This document shows positions 9,104 to 18,018 of a stretch of 64,000 bases of DNA, piece after piece. Location: positions 19,790 to 83,789 of the forward strand of contig JAHIUX010000031.1 in the NCBI GenBank assembly GCA_018816765.1, in the 5' to 3' direction. A program made the translations under genes and the position numbers. How positions within the stretch are numbered: the stretch's first letter is position 1; the number at the start of each line of letters is the position of its first letter. Origin of the DNA: Bacteroidota bacterium (lineage in GTDB: Bacteria; Bacteroidota; Bacteroidia; Bacteroidales; F082). The notes under the pieces were generated by a model. The model was not told where the DNA came from. It searched no databases and saw nothing but the letters and a program-made list of their open reading frames with translations.

Positions 9104-11191
9104 TTATTTCTTCATGAACCTTTGAACGACCCTTTCGCCCTGGGCTTCGCAGCTCAGCAGATACACTCCTTTGGCCAGGTCATGGGTATTGATCTCAACG
9201 TTCTGTTGTCCGAACAATTGCCTTTCTGAAGCCATCAACACCCTGCCGCTCAGGTCAGAAACCACAAACCGCAGCGTGGTGGGCTTGTTGAGGTTAAAGG
9301 CAACATTGAGCTGATCGCTTGCCGGATTTGGGAAAATTGCCGGTCCTGAAGCAAATAGGCCTGTTTCGGGCATACCCAGGAATACAATTTCACCATCCAT
9401 GATGAGCATATCCACACCGCTTACACTGGGGTTAGCTTCACTGAGAACAATGGTTTGAGGAATGGTGGCTTTACCCGGTATCTCAGCAAAGAGTTCATAG
9501 GTTCCGTATGGAAGTCCATTGAATGCGTAGGTTCCGTTGGCAGCTGATGTCGTCATGGTCACCGTTCCCTGATCGGCAGCGCGCAAGATGATGGGCACAT
9601 CAGCAGACCTGTCTCCGCTGTTGATGCTACCGCTGATGCTTCCGGGTCCCAGCGGGGCATTGCTCACCGGCACCAGGTGAATGTGTTTGTTGTCGGTTCC
9701 CTGTGTGAGGTTGATCACTGTGGCTTCCTCCCAATGGAGCACATCGCCGTAGTATGTTGGCAGATAATCGCCATAGTATTGTGAGTTCGGACTGGGTTCA
9801 GCCTTAACGATATACTGTGCAGCAGACATTCCCGAAAACTCGTACCATCCTTCCTGGCCAACCATTTCCGCAAAAATATCCACCACATTGCCTTCGTGCA
9901 TTTTGTAGTTGTAGGCAAATCCGGTTTCGATGGGGTTTTCGCCTGCATACACCCTTCCGGCAAGCAGATAAAATCCGCTTAACGCCACATTCAGTTCCGA
10001 AAATCCAGCTACCGCCGTTGTATCTTCAATAACGCGGGTTTGATAACCGGGCCTGGAAAATGTAACATTGTAGCTTCCCAGCTCGAGTGGCAACTCATAA
10101 AATCCACTTGCATTGGTAAACACCTGATGATCGCCCACCTGTACCCTTGCTTCGGCTATCGGGTTTCCTGTGCCGGCATCGGTTACATGGCCCATGAATC
10201 CACCGAGGTTCGGGTTCACCACATGCATCACATTGTGCAAATAGAGCGAAGGCAGTTCACCAAGGTTTGTTACACACTGCAATTCCTGCTCATAAGCTCC
10301 TGTGGTATAGCCTGTGGCATCATAAGTCACCCATATGGTTTCCTGCTGGCCAGGCTGAAGCACACCACTGGCAGGACTGACAGCGGTAATGAAATTTCTG
10401 TTCAAATCATAGCGAAGTGCCATCTGTGAATGCAGGTATTCGGCATTGTAGTTCACCTGAAGTCCCATTTCGGCATCGGATGACTGGATCCCCACTGTGC
10501 CATTGGTTGTTTCAAATGTTTCACTGATTTGCTTGTAGCGTACAACGATGGTCCCGTTCGACATCATAACGACCTGTGCACTGATGGTAGATTCCGAACC
10601 CGGGAAATGGGGGATTCGCCAAAACTCGACGATGGTGCGGTCTTCATAATTTTTGTAATACACCCTAGAAATGGCTGGGTCCATGGTCAGGTCGTCCCAA
10701 AACCAGGCTATGAAGTCATTGTTGTCGTTGTTGGTGGGAATGGGTCCGTTAAAAAATGGCATCACCGCTTCATTAAAGCTGATGCATCCATTCGAGTTGA
10801 TCCAGAAATGATTCTTTGACTGACCATAGAAGGGAAAATTGAAGGCCATTTCGAAAGGGCCAACCACATTGTCGTCGCTTAAGCCCTCCACAGGTACGCC
10901 TGTTTCGGCAATCTCGTTCCATTCGTAGTTCGGACCACCTTCTTCATCGCTGTCAATCCAGGTATATCCGTAGTCATCGGGCCCACCCTGACCTTTGGTC
11001 ACATAGCCCGGAAAGGAAAATTCAACAGGTTGCTCTGTTGCATTGCGCAGCACACTGTGAACCGTTGCTGTTTGTCCGATATTTACCGTGGCCGAGACAG
11101 CCTGCGGATCGAAGTAAAATGGCACCTGAGCATTCAGACTGGCTGAAGCAAGCAGGACGACCAGCAACAATGGAAGATAAAGATTTTTCAT
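9104..11191 (-). CDS. Large secreted protein with carboxypeptidase-regulatory-like and T9SS sorting domains
   Basis: A 695-residue exported protein. I start it at the ATG at 11191, because the signal peptide MKNLYLPLLLVVLLASASLNA begins there; a longer in-frame start at 11236 would bury it. Residues roughly 30-130 and 200-330 look like beta-rich surface domains (FWINSNGCISFNEAV resembles a nidogen-like or DUF11-type block). Around residue 335 lies a carboxypeptidase-regulatory-like domain (GHVTDAGTGNPIAEARVQVG), with another beta-sandwich near 515-605. The C-terminal 80 residues, IFPNPASDQLNV to VVQRFMKK, are a T9SS type A sorting signal. Ligand or enzymatic activity is not evident; an adhesive or structural surface role is likely. 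Confidence 0.85.
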   Translation of the reverse strand: MKNLYLPLLLVVLLASASLNAQVPFYFDPQAVSATVNIGQTATVHSVLRNATEQPVEFSFPGYVTKGQGGPDDYGYTWIDSDEEGGPNYEWNEIAETGVPVEGLSDDNVVGPFEMAFNFPFYGQSKNHFWINSNGCISFNEAVMPFFNGPIPTNNDNNDFIAWFWDDLTMDPAISRVYYKNYEDRTIVEFWRIPHFPGSESTISAQVVMMSNGTIVVRYKQISETFETTNGTVGIQSSDAEMGLQVNYNAEYLHSQMALRYDLNRNFITAVSPASGVLQPGQQETIWVTYDATGYTTGAYEQELQCVTNLGELPSLYLHNVMHVVNPNLGGFMGHVTDAGTGNPIAEARVQVGDHQVFTNASGFYELPLELGSYNVTFSRPGYQTRVIEDTTAVAGFSELNVALSGFYLLAGRVYAGENPIETGFAYNYKMHEGNVVDIFAEMVGQEGWYEFSGMSAAQYIVKAEPSPNSQYYGDYLPTYYGDVLHWEEATVINLTQGTDNKHIHLVPVSNAPLGPGSISGSINSGDRSADVPIILRAADQGTVTMTTSAANGTYAFNGLPYGTYELFAEIPGKATIPQTIVLSEANPSVSGVDMLIMDGEIVFLGMPETGLFASGPAIFPNPASDQLNVAFNLNKPTTLRFVVSDLSGRVLMASERQLFGQQNVEINTHDLAKGVYLLSCEAQGERVVQRFMKK

Positions 11192-11338
11192 GGTTTTAAG
11201 GCTGATGTTGATATGGATAAACATATTATTTCTCACAAATGTAAGTAATTTTATTCCTTGTTGTAAAGCAAGCCTTTATGCAATAAATGTGTAAGCCTTT
11301 TTCAGAATCACTATGTAGCTGAAAAATGCATATATGCC

Positions 11339-12868
11339 TTAATGCGTGCTGATGATAAAGGTGCTGCCCTTACCCGGGCTTGACTCAACCCTGATAGAAA
11401 AATGATGGGCTTCAACAATTTTAGAGACGATGCCCAGGCCGAGTCCGGTGCCTTTTTCTCCCAGTGTTCCGGTGGTGCTTGTGCGTGTGAAACCTTGAAA
11501 CAACGCATCGACAACGCTTTTCGACATACCAATCCCATTATCTTTCACATAAATTTCTATCCCACCATCAACAATCCTGCTTCCAAGGGTAATTTCACCA
11601 CCTTCGGGCGTGAATTTCACGGCATTTCCTACCAGGTTATTCAGCGCCTGACCAAACAGGGTTTCGTCGACCATCACCGGAAAAACCTCCATGCCATCCT
11701 GTTCGAAGGCCCTAACAAAGTGAATGCGCTTATTCAACATCTTCAAATGTTGCATACGTCCCACATAATCAGCCATCTGGTTCAGGTCAAGACGCTTCAG
11801 GTTGAGCTTGAAATTGCCCAGCTCCAGGTTCGACCAGTTGAACAGCTTGTCGTTATAGTCGAGCAGGCGATGCATTTCTTCATGGATCAGCGTCAGAAGT
11901 TCGTAATTGTATTGCGATAACTTTTCCTTGACTTCAGCGTCGTCCATCAATATTTCCGATAAACCAATCACCGCGCCGATGGGTGAGCGCAAGTCGTGTG
12001 AAACAATGCTTACAAACTGATCCTTAAACTGCAGCAGGCGTTTGAGTTGTTTTTCGGCCCTGGCAAGTTGATCGAGCGTCAGGCGCTGTTCGCGTGCCTT
12101 CTGAATCATCTCGTTGCCTATTTTTCCTTCTTTATTCACAGGTCTGAATATCAAATAATTGACCTGTTTGTGCCGGATGGCTGTCGCCTGCAGGTACATC
12201 CGGCGTCCGGTGAGTGTTTCTTCCTCCCAGATGCCCGACTCCACCTTGCTTTCGACGGACGTTTCCCAACATTCGGCTGCTTCGTACTGAAACACTTCGA
12301 TAAATGGGAATAATTCGGTAAGGTTAATTCGCTCAGGATCATTGAAAAGGCCTGTCTTTAATTCTTTATACCAAACTGGTATATTTCCAATCAACTGATA
12401 ATGATCGCCTTGCTTTACAAAACTCACATAGTCGAGCAGGTGGAGTGCCGAAAACGCACCTTGTCCGACCGAATCATGTTTGGCCCTCTTAATCCTAAGG
12501 CGTTCATCGTTGACTTCCTGCAACAGCTGCTGCAGTTTTTCGGCTGAGCGTGTCTGATCAACAAAAAACATCCATGTGTGCATCAACTCATCTTCCACTA
12601 TATGAATCTCCGCATAATGTCCGGTATTTGTCTGCACATGAGGCAAAACCATCGGGTTAATCAGCGGGGGCACCATGCCCATCAGATAAGGAGTCACTTC
12701 CTCGATGTGCATTGATCGGTCCGGCCTTTTCTCGAGGTATTTTTCAACCGGTCCAAACCAGTTCAACAGCATGCCAGCTTCATCCAGTTGTAACATAACC
12801 AGGCCAATATATGGCGGAATCTTGCTGATGATATAATCGGTTATGGCATCAGAAAAGCTTGTCTTCAT
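11339..12868 (-). CDS. Sensor histidine kinase, last gene of the GTPase operon
   Basis: A 509-residue soluble histidine kinase without membrane segments. Residues 1-110 and about 140-245 look like two PAS-type sensory domains, joined and followed by coiled-coil helices (110-130, 250-280). The phosphorylated histidine is His291 in the H-box SHDLRSPIGAVIGLSEIL. The ATPase domain has the N-box VGNAVKFTPEGG, the G1 box VKDNGIGM and the G2 box GTGLGLGI. There is no receiver domain and no response regulator next to it. Its start lies 14 bases after the GTPase stop, so it is very probably in the same operon, and its input could be the GTPase state instead of an extracellular ligand. Confidence 0.9.
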   Translation of the reverse strand: MKTSFSDAITDYIISKIPPYIGLVMLQLDEAGMLLNWFGPVEKYLEKRPDRSMHIEEVTPYLMGMVPPLINPMVLPHVQTNTGHYAEIHIVEDELMHTWMFFVDQTRSAEKLQQLLQEVNDERLRIKRAKHDSVGQGAFSALHLLDYVSFVKQGDHYQLIGNIPVWYKELKTGLFNDPERINLTELFPFIEVFQYEAAECWETSVESKVESGIWEEETLTGRRMYLQATAIRHKQVNYLIFRPVNKEGKIGNEMIQKAREQRLTLDQLARAEKQLKRLLQFKDQFVSIVSHDLRSPIGAVIGLSEILMDDAEVKEKLSQYNYELLTLIHEEMHRLLDYNDKLFNWSNLELGNFKLNLKRLDLNQMADYVGRMQHLKMLNKRIHFVRAFEQDGMEVFPVMVDETLFGQALNNLVGNAVKFTPEGGEITLGSRIVDGGIEIYVKDNGIGMSKSVVDALFQGFTRTSTTGTLGEKGTGLGLGIVSKIVEAHHFSIRVESSPGKGSTFIISTH

Positions 12869-12882
12869 CAGAAATTCGAGTA

Positions 12883-13380
12883 TTATTGGTTAAGCATCAT
12901 GCGGGTAAGTTGTTCAAAGGCATCTTCAACGGCAAAATTGTCGCGGGCGCTGGTTAAAATTACCTGCCAGCCTCTTTTGCGGATCGATTCAATATCGTCG
13001 TTGTTGATTTCCCAATCCTGCCTAAGGTCCGATTTATTGATCAGCACGATAAAGGGCACATCCTTGGTCACTGTTGATGCCATTTCCTGCAGCTGTAGTG
13101 CTGTTTGCAAGGTTTCGTAACGGGTTCCGTCAACCACAATGAAATAGCCCGAGGATCCGATCAGATAGGTGGGCTTCACCTTCATAAAATCATCTTCGCC
13201 ATGAATATCCCACAGCAACAATGTAACGTCTTTGCCATCGATGACGAGGTTCTTCTGGTCGATTTTAACCCCGATGGTTGTTTGGTATTTCTCGCTGTAG
13301 ATGCTGTTGACAAACCGCTGAACCAGGCTAGTTTTACCAACAGCAAAGGCGCCTACCATGGTTATTTTTTTCTTGATCAT
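12883..13380 (-). CDS. Rab/Ras-like small GTPase
   Basis: A 165-residue single-domain GTPase. The P-loop is GAFAVGKTS (residues 10-18). Switch I carries the TT pair at 34-35. The G3 motif is WDIHGED (57-63), G4 is NKSD (115-118) and G5 is TSAR (143-146). This is the Ras-superfamily layout of the prokaryotic Rup/MglA-like small GTPases, with the W-D-x-x-G typical of Rab proteins. The position equivalent to the catalytic Gln61 of Ras is Glu62, which suggests slow or partner-dependent hydrolysis. There is no C-terminal cysteine for lipid attachment. It sits 6 bases downstream of the membrane protein carrying a roadblock/longin-like domain, the usual kind of regulator for such GTPases. Confidence 0.92.
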   Translation of the reverse strand: MIKKKITMVGAFAVGKTSLVQRFVNSIYSEKYQTTIGVKIDQKNLVIDGKDVTLLLWDIHGEDDFMKVKPTYLIGSSGYFIVVDGTRYETLQTALQLQEMASTVTKDVPFIVLINKSDLRQDWEINNDDIESIRKRGWQVILTSARDNFAVEDAFEQLTRMMLNQ

Positions 13381-13386
13381 GCTTGT

Positions 13387-15105
13387 TTATTCTTCAAAAA
13401 CATTAAAACTGACCGATCGCACAGGCTGAGGCACAGGAAGGTCTTCATTAAATACGACTTCAGCCTTAAGCAGGCTCTCCGAAACACCGGCCTGACCAAG
13501 CAGTTTGATAAATGCCCTGGCTCGCTCGAGGGCCACTTTTTCATTGGCTTGTTTATTCACCGCCTTCGATGAATACGACCTGACATGGATGAGCATATTC
13601 CGGTGGTTGACAATGTTGAAGTTACCGATCTGAACTGCAGCCATGGTGAGTGAATCGAACTTCTTTTTCTGCACTGCATCCATTTCCACATCGTTGATAT
13701 CGAATGAAAACCTGTGTTTTTCGATGGCCTGGATGATCATGTTCAGATCAGGCAAATTGTTCATTATGGTAAGCGCAGCTACATCGAGCTTGTTCACTCC
13801 AACCACCCGCACATAATCAAGCTTCAGCCGGTTAATCCAGACGGCGTCCGCCTCGCCGGAAACAATCAGCACACCCTCCTTGAATGATATTAAAACCCCT
13901 TGCGGAGGTTCGAGCAGGCGAATGGCTCGCTTAACAACCATTTCCTGTTCGAGCGAGATGAACGGGGTGAAAATGAGCCGGGCATTGCTGCTATCGAAGC
14001 CAAAGCTATGCAACATTGAATCCGTGTTTAATGCTTCCGCATCACGCAGGCCGTTCAACACAAACACTCCTCCTGACATATTATTTCCTGTGATGTGAAT
14101 TCCTTGTTTTTCGTCGACATGTGTCACGAACTTGTTCCAGCGATGTCGGGTTTCAAGGTTTCGGTATATGAAAAATCCGGCAACACCTAAAACCAGCACA
14201 AGGAGTGCTATTGCAAACACCGGATTGGATTTCTGCTGCTCTTTTTTCTGTTTCTGAAGGCAGCGCTGCAAAAATTTTCCTGACAACGCAAAAGCCGAAA
14301 CATCACCATTGAATTTCTCAAAATCATACACATGGTTAAAGTGCACTGCTTCAATGGCTTCTTTCATCACTGTACGCAATTCATGTGGCGGGTTACCTTC
14401 GACAATGGCTGCAATTACCGCATGCGGACCCTGTTCGATCCAGATATTCAGTTCGCCCACATGAATGGTATCGAGTGCATCGTTGGTACCCGACTGGAAA
14501 GAATCCTTCACGAAGTCGCCAATGGCCGACAGCATCGATGCCACCATATCGCCTGCGCATGCGCCTGTTTCGCTGTCGGTTTCATGGTGCAGCAACAGGC
14601 CGGTGTTCCGGTGAATAAGAAATACTTGTTTCACCTGATAAACATAGGCTTGTGAAAGCAGCATTTCGGCGTAGGACTTCCCGGTAACCCTGGCGCTCAG
14701 GCGCATTTTCAGGTGCCTTGGCGAAAGACCGCTTTCGAGGGTTTGGTTCAGGGAGTCGATCAACTTCTTAAGGTCTTCGGCAACCGCTTTCCTGATTGCC
14801 GGCCCCATGACAGGAAACAGAATATCGGCCAGCTTTTGCGGGTTTTTCTGGATGCTTGTCTGGATGACTTCCTCGAAAAATGGCAGGAGTTCTTCTTTCG
14901 AAATTTCACCGTTCTCGATGAGTTTCCTGATGGAGAAGGGCAAAAACTCACTGATTTCGATGGCAAACTCATGCGGATCGCTCATCAGGCGATGCAGCCG
15001 TTCGAGCTCTTCCTTGTCAAGTCCGGTTAATATTTTCCGAAGCTCGTTGAGTTTTCCCCCATCGTGCATTTGTTCAAACCCCTGGCTGCGTTGGTCTCCC
15101 TCCAT
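13387..15105 (-). CDS. Membrane protein with roadblock/longin-like cytosolic domain and OmpA-like tail
   Basis: A 572-residue protein with no signal peptide and one membrane segment at about residues 295-314. The cytosolic half has an acidic helical region (20-130), then residues 158-262 with the pattern of a roadblock/longin fold: VFLIHRNTGLLLHH, a long helix DMVASMLSAIGDFVKDSF, ELNIWIEQGPHAVIAAIVEG and a closing helix ELRTVMKEAIEAVH. The outer part has BON-like alpha-beta repeats and ends in a degenerate OmpA-type segment (NEKVALERARAFIKLL), which may contact peptidoglycan. Gap to the GTPase is 6 bases, and to the upstream coiled-coil gene 7 bases. I infer it links the envelope to the GTPase. 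An alternative start at 15069 is possible. Confidence 0.75.
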   Translation of the reverse strand: MEGDQRSQGFEQMHDGGKLNELRKILTGLDKEELERLHRLMSDPHEFAIEISEFLPFSIRKLIENGEISKEELLPFFEEVIQTSIQKNPQKLADILFPVMGPAIRKAVAEDLKKLIDSLNQTLESGLSPRHLKMRLSARVTGKSYAEMLLSQAYVYQVKQVFLIHRNTGLLLHHETDSETGACAGDMVASMLSAIGDFVKDSFQSGTNDALDTIHVGELNIWIEQGPHAVIAAIVEGNPPHELRTVMKEAIEAVHFNHVYDFEKFNGDVSAFALSGKFLQRCLQKQKKEQQKSNPVFAIALLVLVLGVAGFFIYRNLETRHRWNKFVTHVDEKQGIHITGNNMSGGVFVLNGLRDAEALNTDSMLHSFGFDSSNARLIFTPFISLEQEMVVKRAIRLLEPPQGVLISFKEGVLIVSGEADAVWINRLKLDYVRVVGVNKLDVAALTIMNNLPDLNMIIQAIEKHRFSFDINDVEMDAVQKKKFDSLTMAAVQIGNFNIVNHRNMLIHVRSYSSKAVNKQANEKVALERARAFIKLLGQAGVSESLLKAEVVFNEDLPVPQPVRSVSFNVFEE

Positions 15106-15112
15106 AACTCAG

Positions 15113-15643
15113 TTATTGTGCGTCGGCTTGTGAAGTTGGTTCAGTGTGGTCAGCTTCGTCGGACACCTGCAGGGCCAGTTGCGAAAACAACACGGCCAGC
15201 GATGAGCGGTCTATCTTGGAAACCTGCACTTCGGCAAGGCGCTGAATAAACGTATCTTTAACTTCGTTGATGGCTTTCTGAAGGGCTTCAGTGGTGTCAT
15301 GATAGTGGTCGTGCAACAGCTTTCGCAGGGCATCAAACTCATTCCGGGTCTGGTCGCGGTGTTCCTGCAATCGGGCTTTTAAAAACTGCAAATCTTCCGA
15401 AAGTTGTTCCAGCTTACGTTGCTGCTCGCGCAATTCGTTTCCGGTGTTTTCGCTGATATTGCCCAGTCCGGTATGGGTATACTGCGACAATTTTTCATGC
15501 TGTTCATGCCATTTGCGGTCGGCAGCATGCAATTCATGCCTGAACTGGTCCTCGATACGCACAAATCGCTTCTCCATTTCAGTGATGTTGTTACCGATCA
15601 GAATATCCCTGATCTTCGAAATGTTTTCTGTTTCTTTCGACAT
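15113..15643 (-). CDS. Coiled-coil protein, first gene of the GTPase operon
   Basis: A 176-residue soluble protein that is mostly coiled coil between residues 15 and 140 (heptads such as REQQRKLEQLSEDLQFLKARL). Two ends look conserved: an N-terminal KIRDILIGNNITEMEKRF block and a C-terminal IDRSSLAVLFSQLALQVS block. I recall similar proteins beside OmpA-like and GTPase genes in distant bacteria, but they have no assigned function. It starts the four-gene operon, with its ATG at 15643 and an AT-rich divergent promoter region upstream. A scaffold or dimerising adaptor role is an inference. Confidence 0.75.
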   Translation of the reverse strand: MSKETENISKIRDILIGNNITEMEKRFVRIEDQFRHELHAADRKWHEQHEKLSQYTHTGLGNISENTGNELREQQRKLEQLSEDLQFLKARLQEHRDQTRNEFDALRKLLHDHYHDTTEALQKAINEVKDTFIQRLAEVQVSKIDRSSLAVLFSQLALQVSDEADHTEPTSQADAQ

Positions 15644-15752
15644 GGCAGATTGCGGCTAAGGGTTTTGCTTTTTATAAAAAAAGATCATGTAAATATAACA
15701 ATGATCGCCTCAGTTTGTTAGCTAAAGAGGTATAAAAGTACATAAAAAATGG

Positions 15753-15760
15753 TATTTTTG
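15753..15760 (+). promoter_or_regulatory. Promoter -7 element (TATTTTTG) of the FNR-like gene
   Basis: TATTTTTG matches the Bacteroidota sigma-70 -7 consensus TAnnTTTG and is followed by CAGCCC exactly as at the rpsT promoter. It is 64 bases ahead of the ATG at 15825. No convincing -33 TTG was found at the usual spacing. Confidence 0.55.
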
Positions 15761-15824
15761 CAGCCCGAAAGATTTTTTTGTTATAATTTACTATTATTCA
15801 AATATTTATTGACTAAAGAACCTC

Positions 15825-16478
15825 ATGTCAACCGATAATATACACCCCCTGATCGGCATCCGGCACCTGACCGAATCGGCCTATGTTTTGCGCATGGAAA
15901 GGCGCGGGCTCAGCTTCAGGGCGGGCCAGCACATCCTGCTTGGGAAAGCAGGAAGCATCCATAACAGGGAATATTCAGTGTACAGCGGCGAAAAGGATGA
16001 TTTCTTCGAAGTACTGATCCGTGAGGTAGATGAGGGGTTGGTGAGCAAACAGCTGAAGAAATCGATTCCGGGTGATCAGCTGCAGCTCGAAGGTCCGTTG
16101 GGATTTTTCACCATTGAACCTGAACTGATTGCCTCCGCGAAATTTCTGTTTGTGGCCACAGGGACGGGCATCGCCCCGTTTCATAGTATGGCCGGCAGTT
16201 ATCCGCAACTGAATTACACCTTGCTCCATGGCGTCCGCTGCGCGAGTGAAGCCTATGAACGTTCATTTTATGCCCCTAAACGCCACAGGCTGTGTGCTTC
16301 GGCTGAAAAGACCGGTGATTTTCATGGCCGCGTGACAGATTATTTACGCAGGCATCCGGCAACGGCCGATATGCACATTTACCTGTGTGGAAACTTCGAC
16401 ATGATCAAGGAAGTGTTCGACATTCTTGAACAACAGGGTGTTCCATCAGAACAGGTGCATGCAGAAGTGTATTTTTAA
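15825..16478 (+). CDS. Ferredoxin-NADP+ reductase-like FAD oxidoreductase
   Basis: A 217-residue flavoprotein of the ferredoxin-NADP+ reductase family. The FAD-binding motif is REYSVYS near residue 48, the pyrophosphate loop lies around GLVSKQLKK, and the NAD(P) site is ATGTGIAPF near residue 111, with the family-typical LCGNFDMIKEVFDIL near the end. There is no iron-sulphur domain, so the partner is probably a separate ferredoxin or flavodoxin. The gene is compact for the family (usually 220-260 residues). It is divergent from the GTPase operon and precedes miaB by 92 bases on the same strand. Confidence 0.88.
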   Translation: MSTDNIHPLIGIRHLTESAYVLRMERRGLSFRAGQHILLGKAGSIHNREYSVYSGEKDDFFEVLIREVDEGLVSKQLKKSIPGDQLQLEGPLGFFTIEPELIASAKFLFVATGTGIAPFHSMAGSYPQLNYTLLHGVRCASEAYERSFYAPKRHRLCASAEKTGDFHGRVTDYLRRHPATADMHIYLCGNFDMIKEVFDILEQQGVPSEQVHAEVYF

Positions 16479-16570
16479 TTGATCTAGCGGAACATAACAA
16501 GGATTAAAAAGTGGGCTTGCGGCATGCGAAAACCATTGCAACACGCAGAATCCACAAACGACTTAAACTA

Positions 16571-18016
16571 ATGAAATATCATATCATATCGTTGGGTTGT
16601 CAGATGAACCAATCGGATACCGAAAGGGTTAAAACCGTGCTTCACAGCATGGGTTACAGCCCCACTGACGACGAGCACGAGGCAAGCATACTGGGTGTTA
16701 TTGCCTGCTCAGTTCGCCAGAAAGCCATCGACAAGGTTTACAGCCGCATCGCTAAATGGAACAGGCTGAAAAACCGCAAAAACCTGATCACCTTTGTTTC
16801 GGGTTGCATTTTACCATCTGATGGCGAAAAATTCCTGAAGCTCTTCGATCTCGTTTTTCCCATGAGTGAACTGCCCGACCTGCCGCAGATGGTGAGCCAG
16901 TATGGCATTGTCACACCTTCTTCATTGCAGTTTTTCAGCGGAGAAATTGTAAAGCCCCAGCCTGTGACAAAGGACTCCGGAGCACAAGCAGGTATACTGC
17001 AGCCTGTCAGCATCAAGGGCATGCCTGCATCGCTTAAGCTCAATCCCGGAGTCGACATTGACCGTTTCTGGCATGTTGATCCAACCTACAGTTCCGATTT
17101 CGAAGCCTTCATACCGATACAAAACGGATGCGACAAGTTTTGCAGTTTCTGTGCGGTTCCATACACACGCGGACGTGAAGTGTCGCGGCCTTCAGCCGAA
17201 ATCATCGGCGAATTGAAGCAACTTGTCGAAAACGGATGCAAATCGATTACCCTGCTGGGCCAGAATGTGAACTCCTATGGCCTCGATAAAAAAGGACAGG
17301 AAGTCAGTTTCACTGAGTTGCTTCGCCTAGTTGGACAATACGGCGATGCATCGGGGCATGAGTTCTGGGTATATTTCACCTCACCGCATCCACGTGATAT
17401 GACCGATGATGTGATTGAGGTGATCGCCCAATACCGCTGCCTTGCGAAACAGATTCACCTGCCGGTGCAGTCGGGCGACGACCATGTGTTGTTGCGGATG
17501 AACCGAAAGCATTCTATGGAAAAATACAGGCATATCATGCACACCATCAGAACCTTATTGCCTGACGCCACCGTGTTTACCGACATCATTGTCGGCTTCA
17601 CCGGAGAAACTGATGAGCAATTCGAAAATACGCGAAAGGCCATGGAAGTGTTTAAATACAATATGGCATACATCGCACAATACAGCGTGCGGCCGGGAGC
17701 AGCCAGTTCGCGGTGGGAAGATGATGTGCCGGCAGATGTGAAAAAAGCACGTTATCATATCCTGTCGCAGGAACTGTTGAAGCACAGCCTGCCTTTCAAC
17801 AGGCAGCTTGTTGGCAAAACTGTCAGGGTGCTGGTGCGTGGCAACGACCGCAAGCAAGGCTATCTGTCGGCCCATACCGAAGGCCGCATCGTAGTTCGCT
17901 TTGCCGCTGATGACAACAGCCTGATCGGGCAGTTTATTGACCTCAGAATAACATCGGCCACTCCCCTTTCCGTGGAAGGCGAAATGGTGGCTGTTGATGT
18001 GGAAAAGTTGATTTGA
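16571..18016 (+). CDS. miaB: MiaB-family tRNA methylthiotransferase
   Basis: A 481-residue radical SAM enzyme that adds a methylthio group to N6-isopentenyladenosine at tRNA position 37. I start at ATG 16571 because MKYHIISLGCQMN is the conserved N-terminus; the GTG at 16511 would add 20 unconserved residues. The auxiliary cluster cysteines lie in GCQMN, ACSVR and SGCILP; the radical SAM triad is CDKFCSFC, and the MiaB-type LLGQNVNSYG follows. A C-terminal TRAM domain is present. The linker between the N-terminal and radical SAM domains is longer than usual by some 40 residues. It is followed two bases after its stop by mtaB. Confidence 0.88.
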   Translation: MKYHIISLGCQMNQSDTERVKTVLHSMGYSPTDDEHEASILGVIACSVRQKAIDKVYSRIAKWNRLKNRKNLITFVSGCILPSDGEKFLKLFDLVFPMSELPDLPQMVSQYGIVTPSSLQFFSGEIVKPQPVTKDSGAQAGILQPVSIKGMPASLKLNPGVDIDRFWHVDPTYSSDFEAFIPIQNGCDKFCSFCAVPYTRGREVSRPSAEIIGELKQLVENGCKSITLLGQNVNSYGLDKKGQEVSFTELLRLVGQYGDASGHEFWVYFTSPHPRDMTDDVIEVIAQYRCLAKQIHLPVQSGDDHVLLRMNRKHSMEKYRHIMHTIRTLLPDATVFTDIIVGFTGETDEQFENTRKAMEVFKYNMAYIAQYSVRPGAASSRWEDDVPADVKKARYHILSQELLKHSLPFNRQLVGKTVRVLVRGNDRKQGYLSAHTEGRIVVRFAADDNSLIGQFIDLRITSATPLSVEGEMVAVDVEKLI

Positions 18017-18018
18017 CG

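Noticed and set aside
11298..11326. Inverted repeat TTTTTCAG / CTGAAAAA after the kinase gene
   Set aside because: The 13-base loop and the lack of a T-run after the stem on the minus strand make it a poor terminator.
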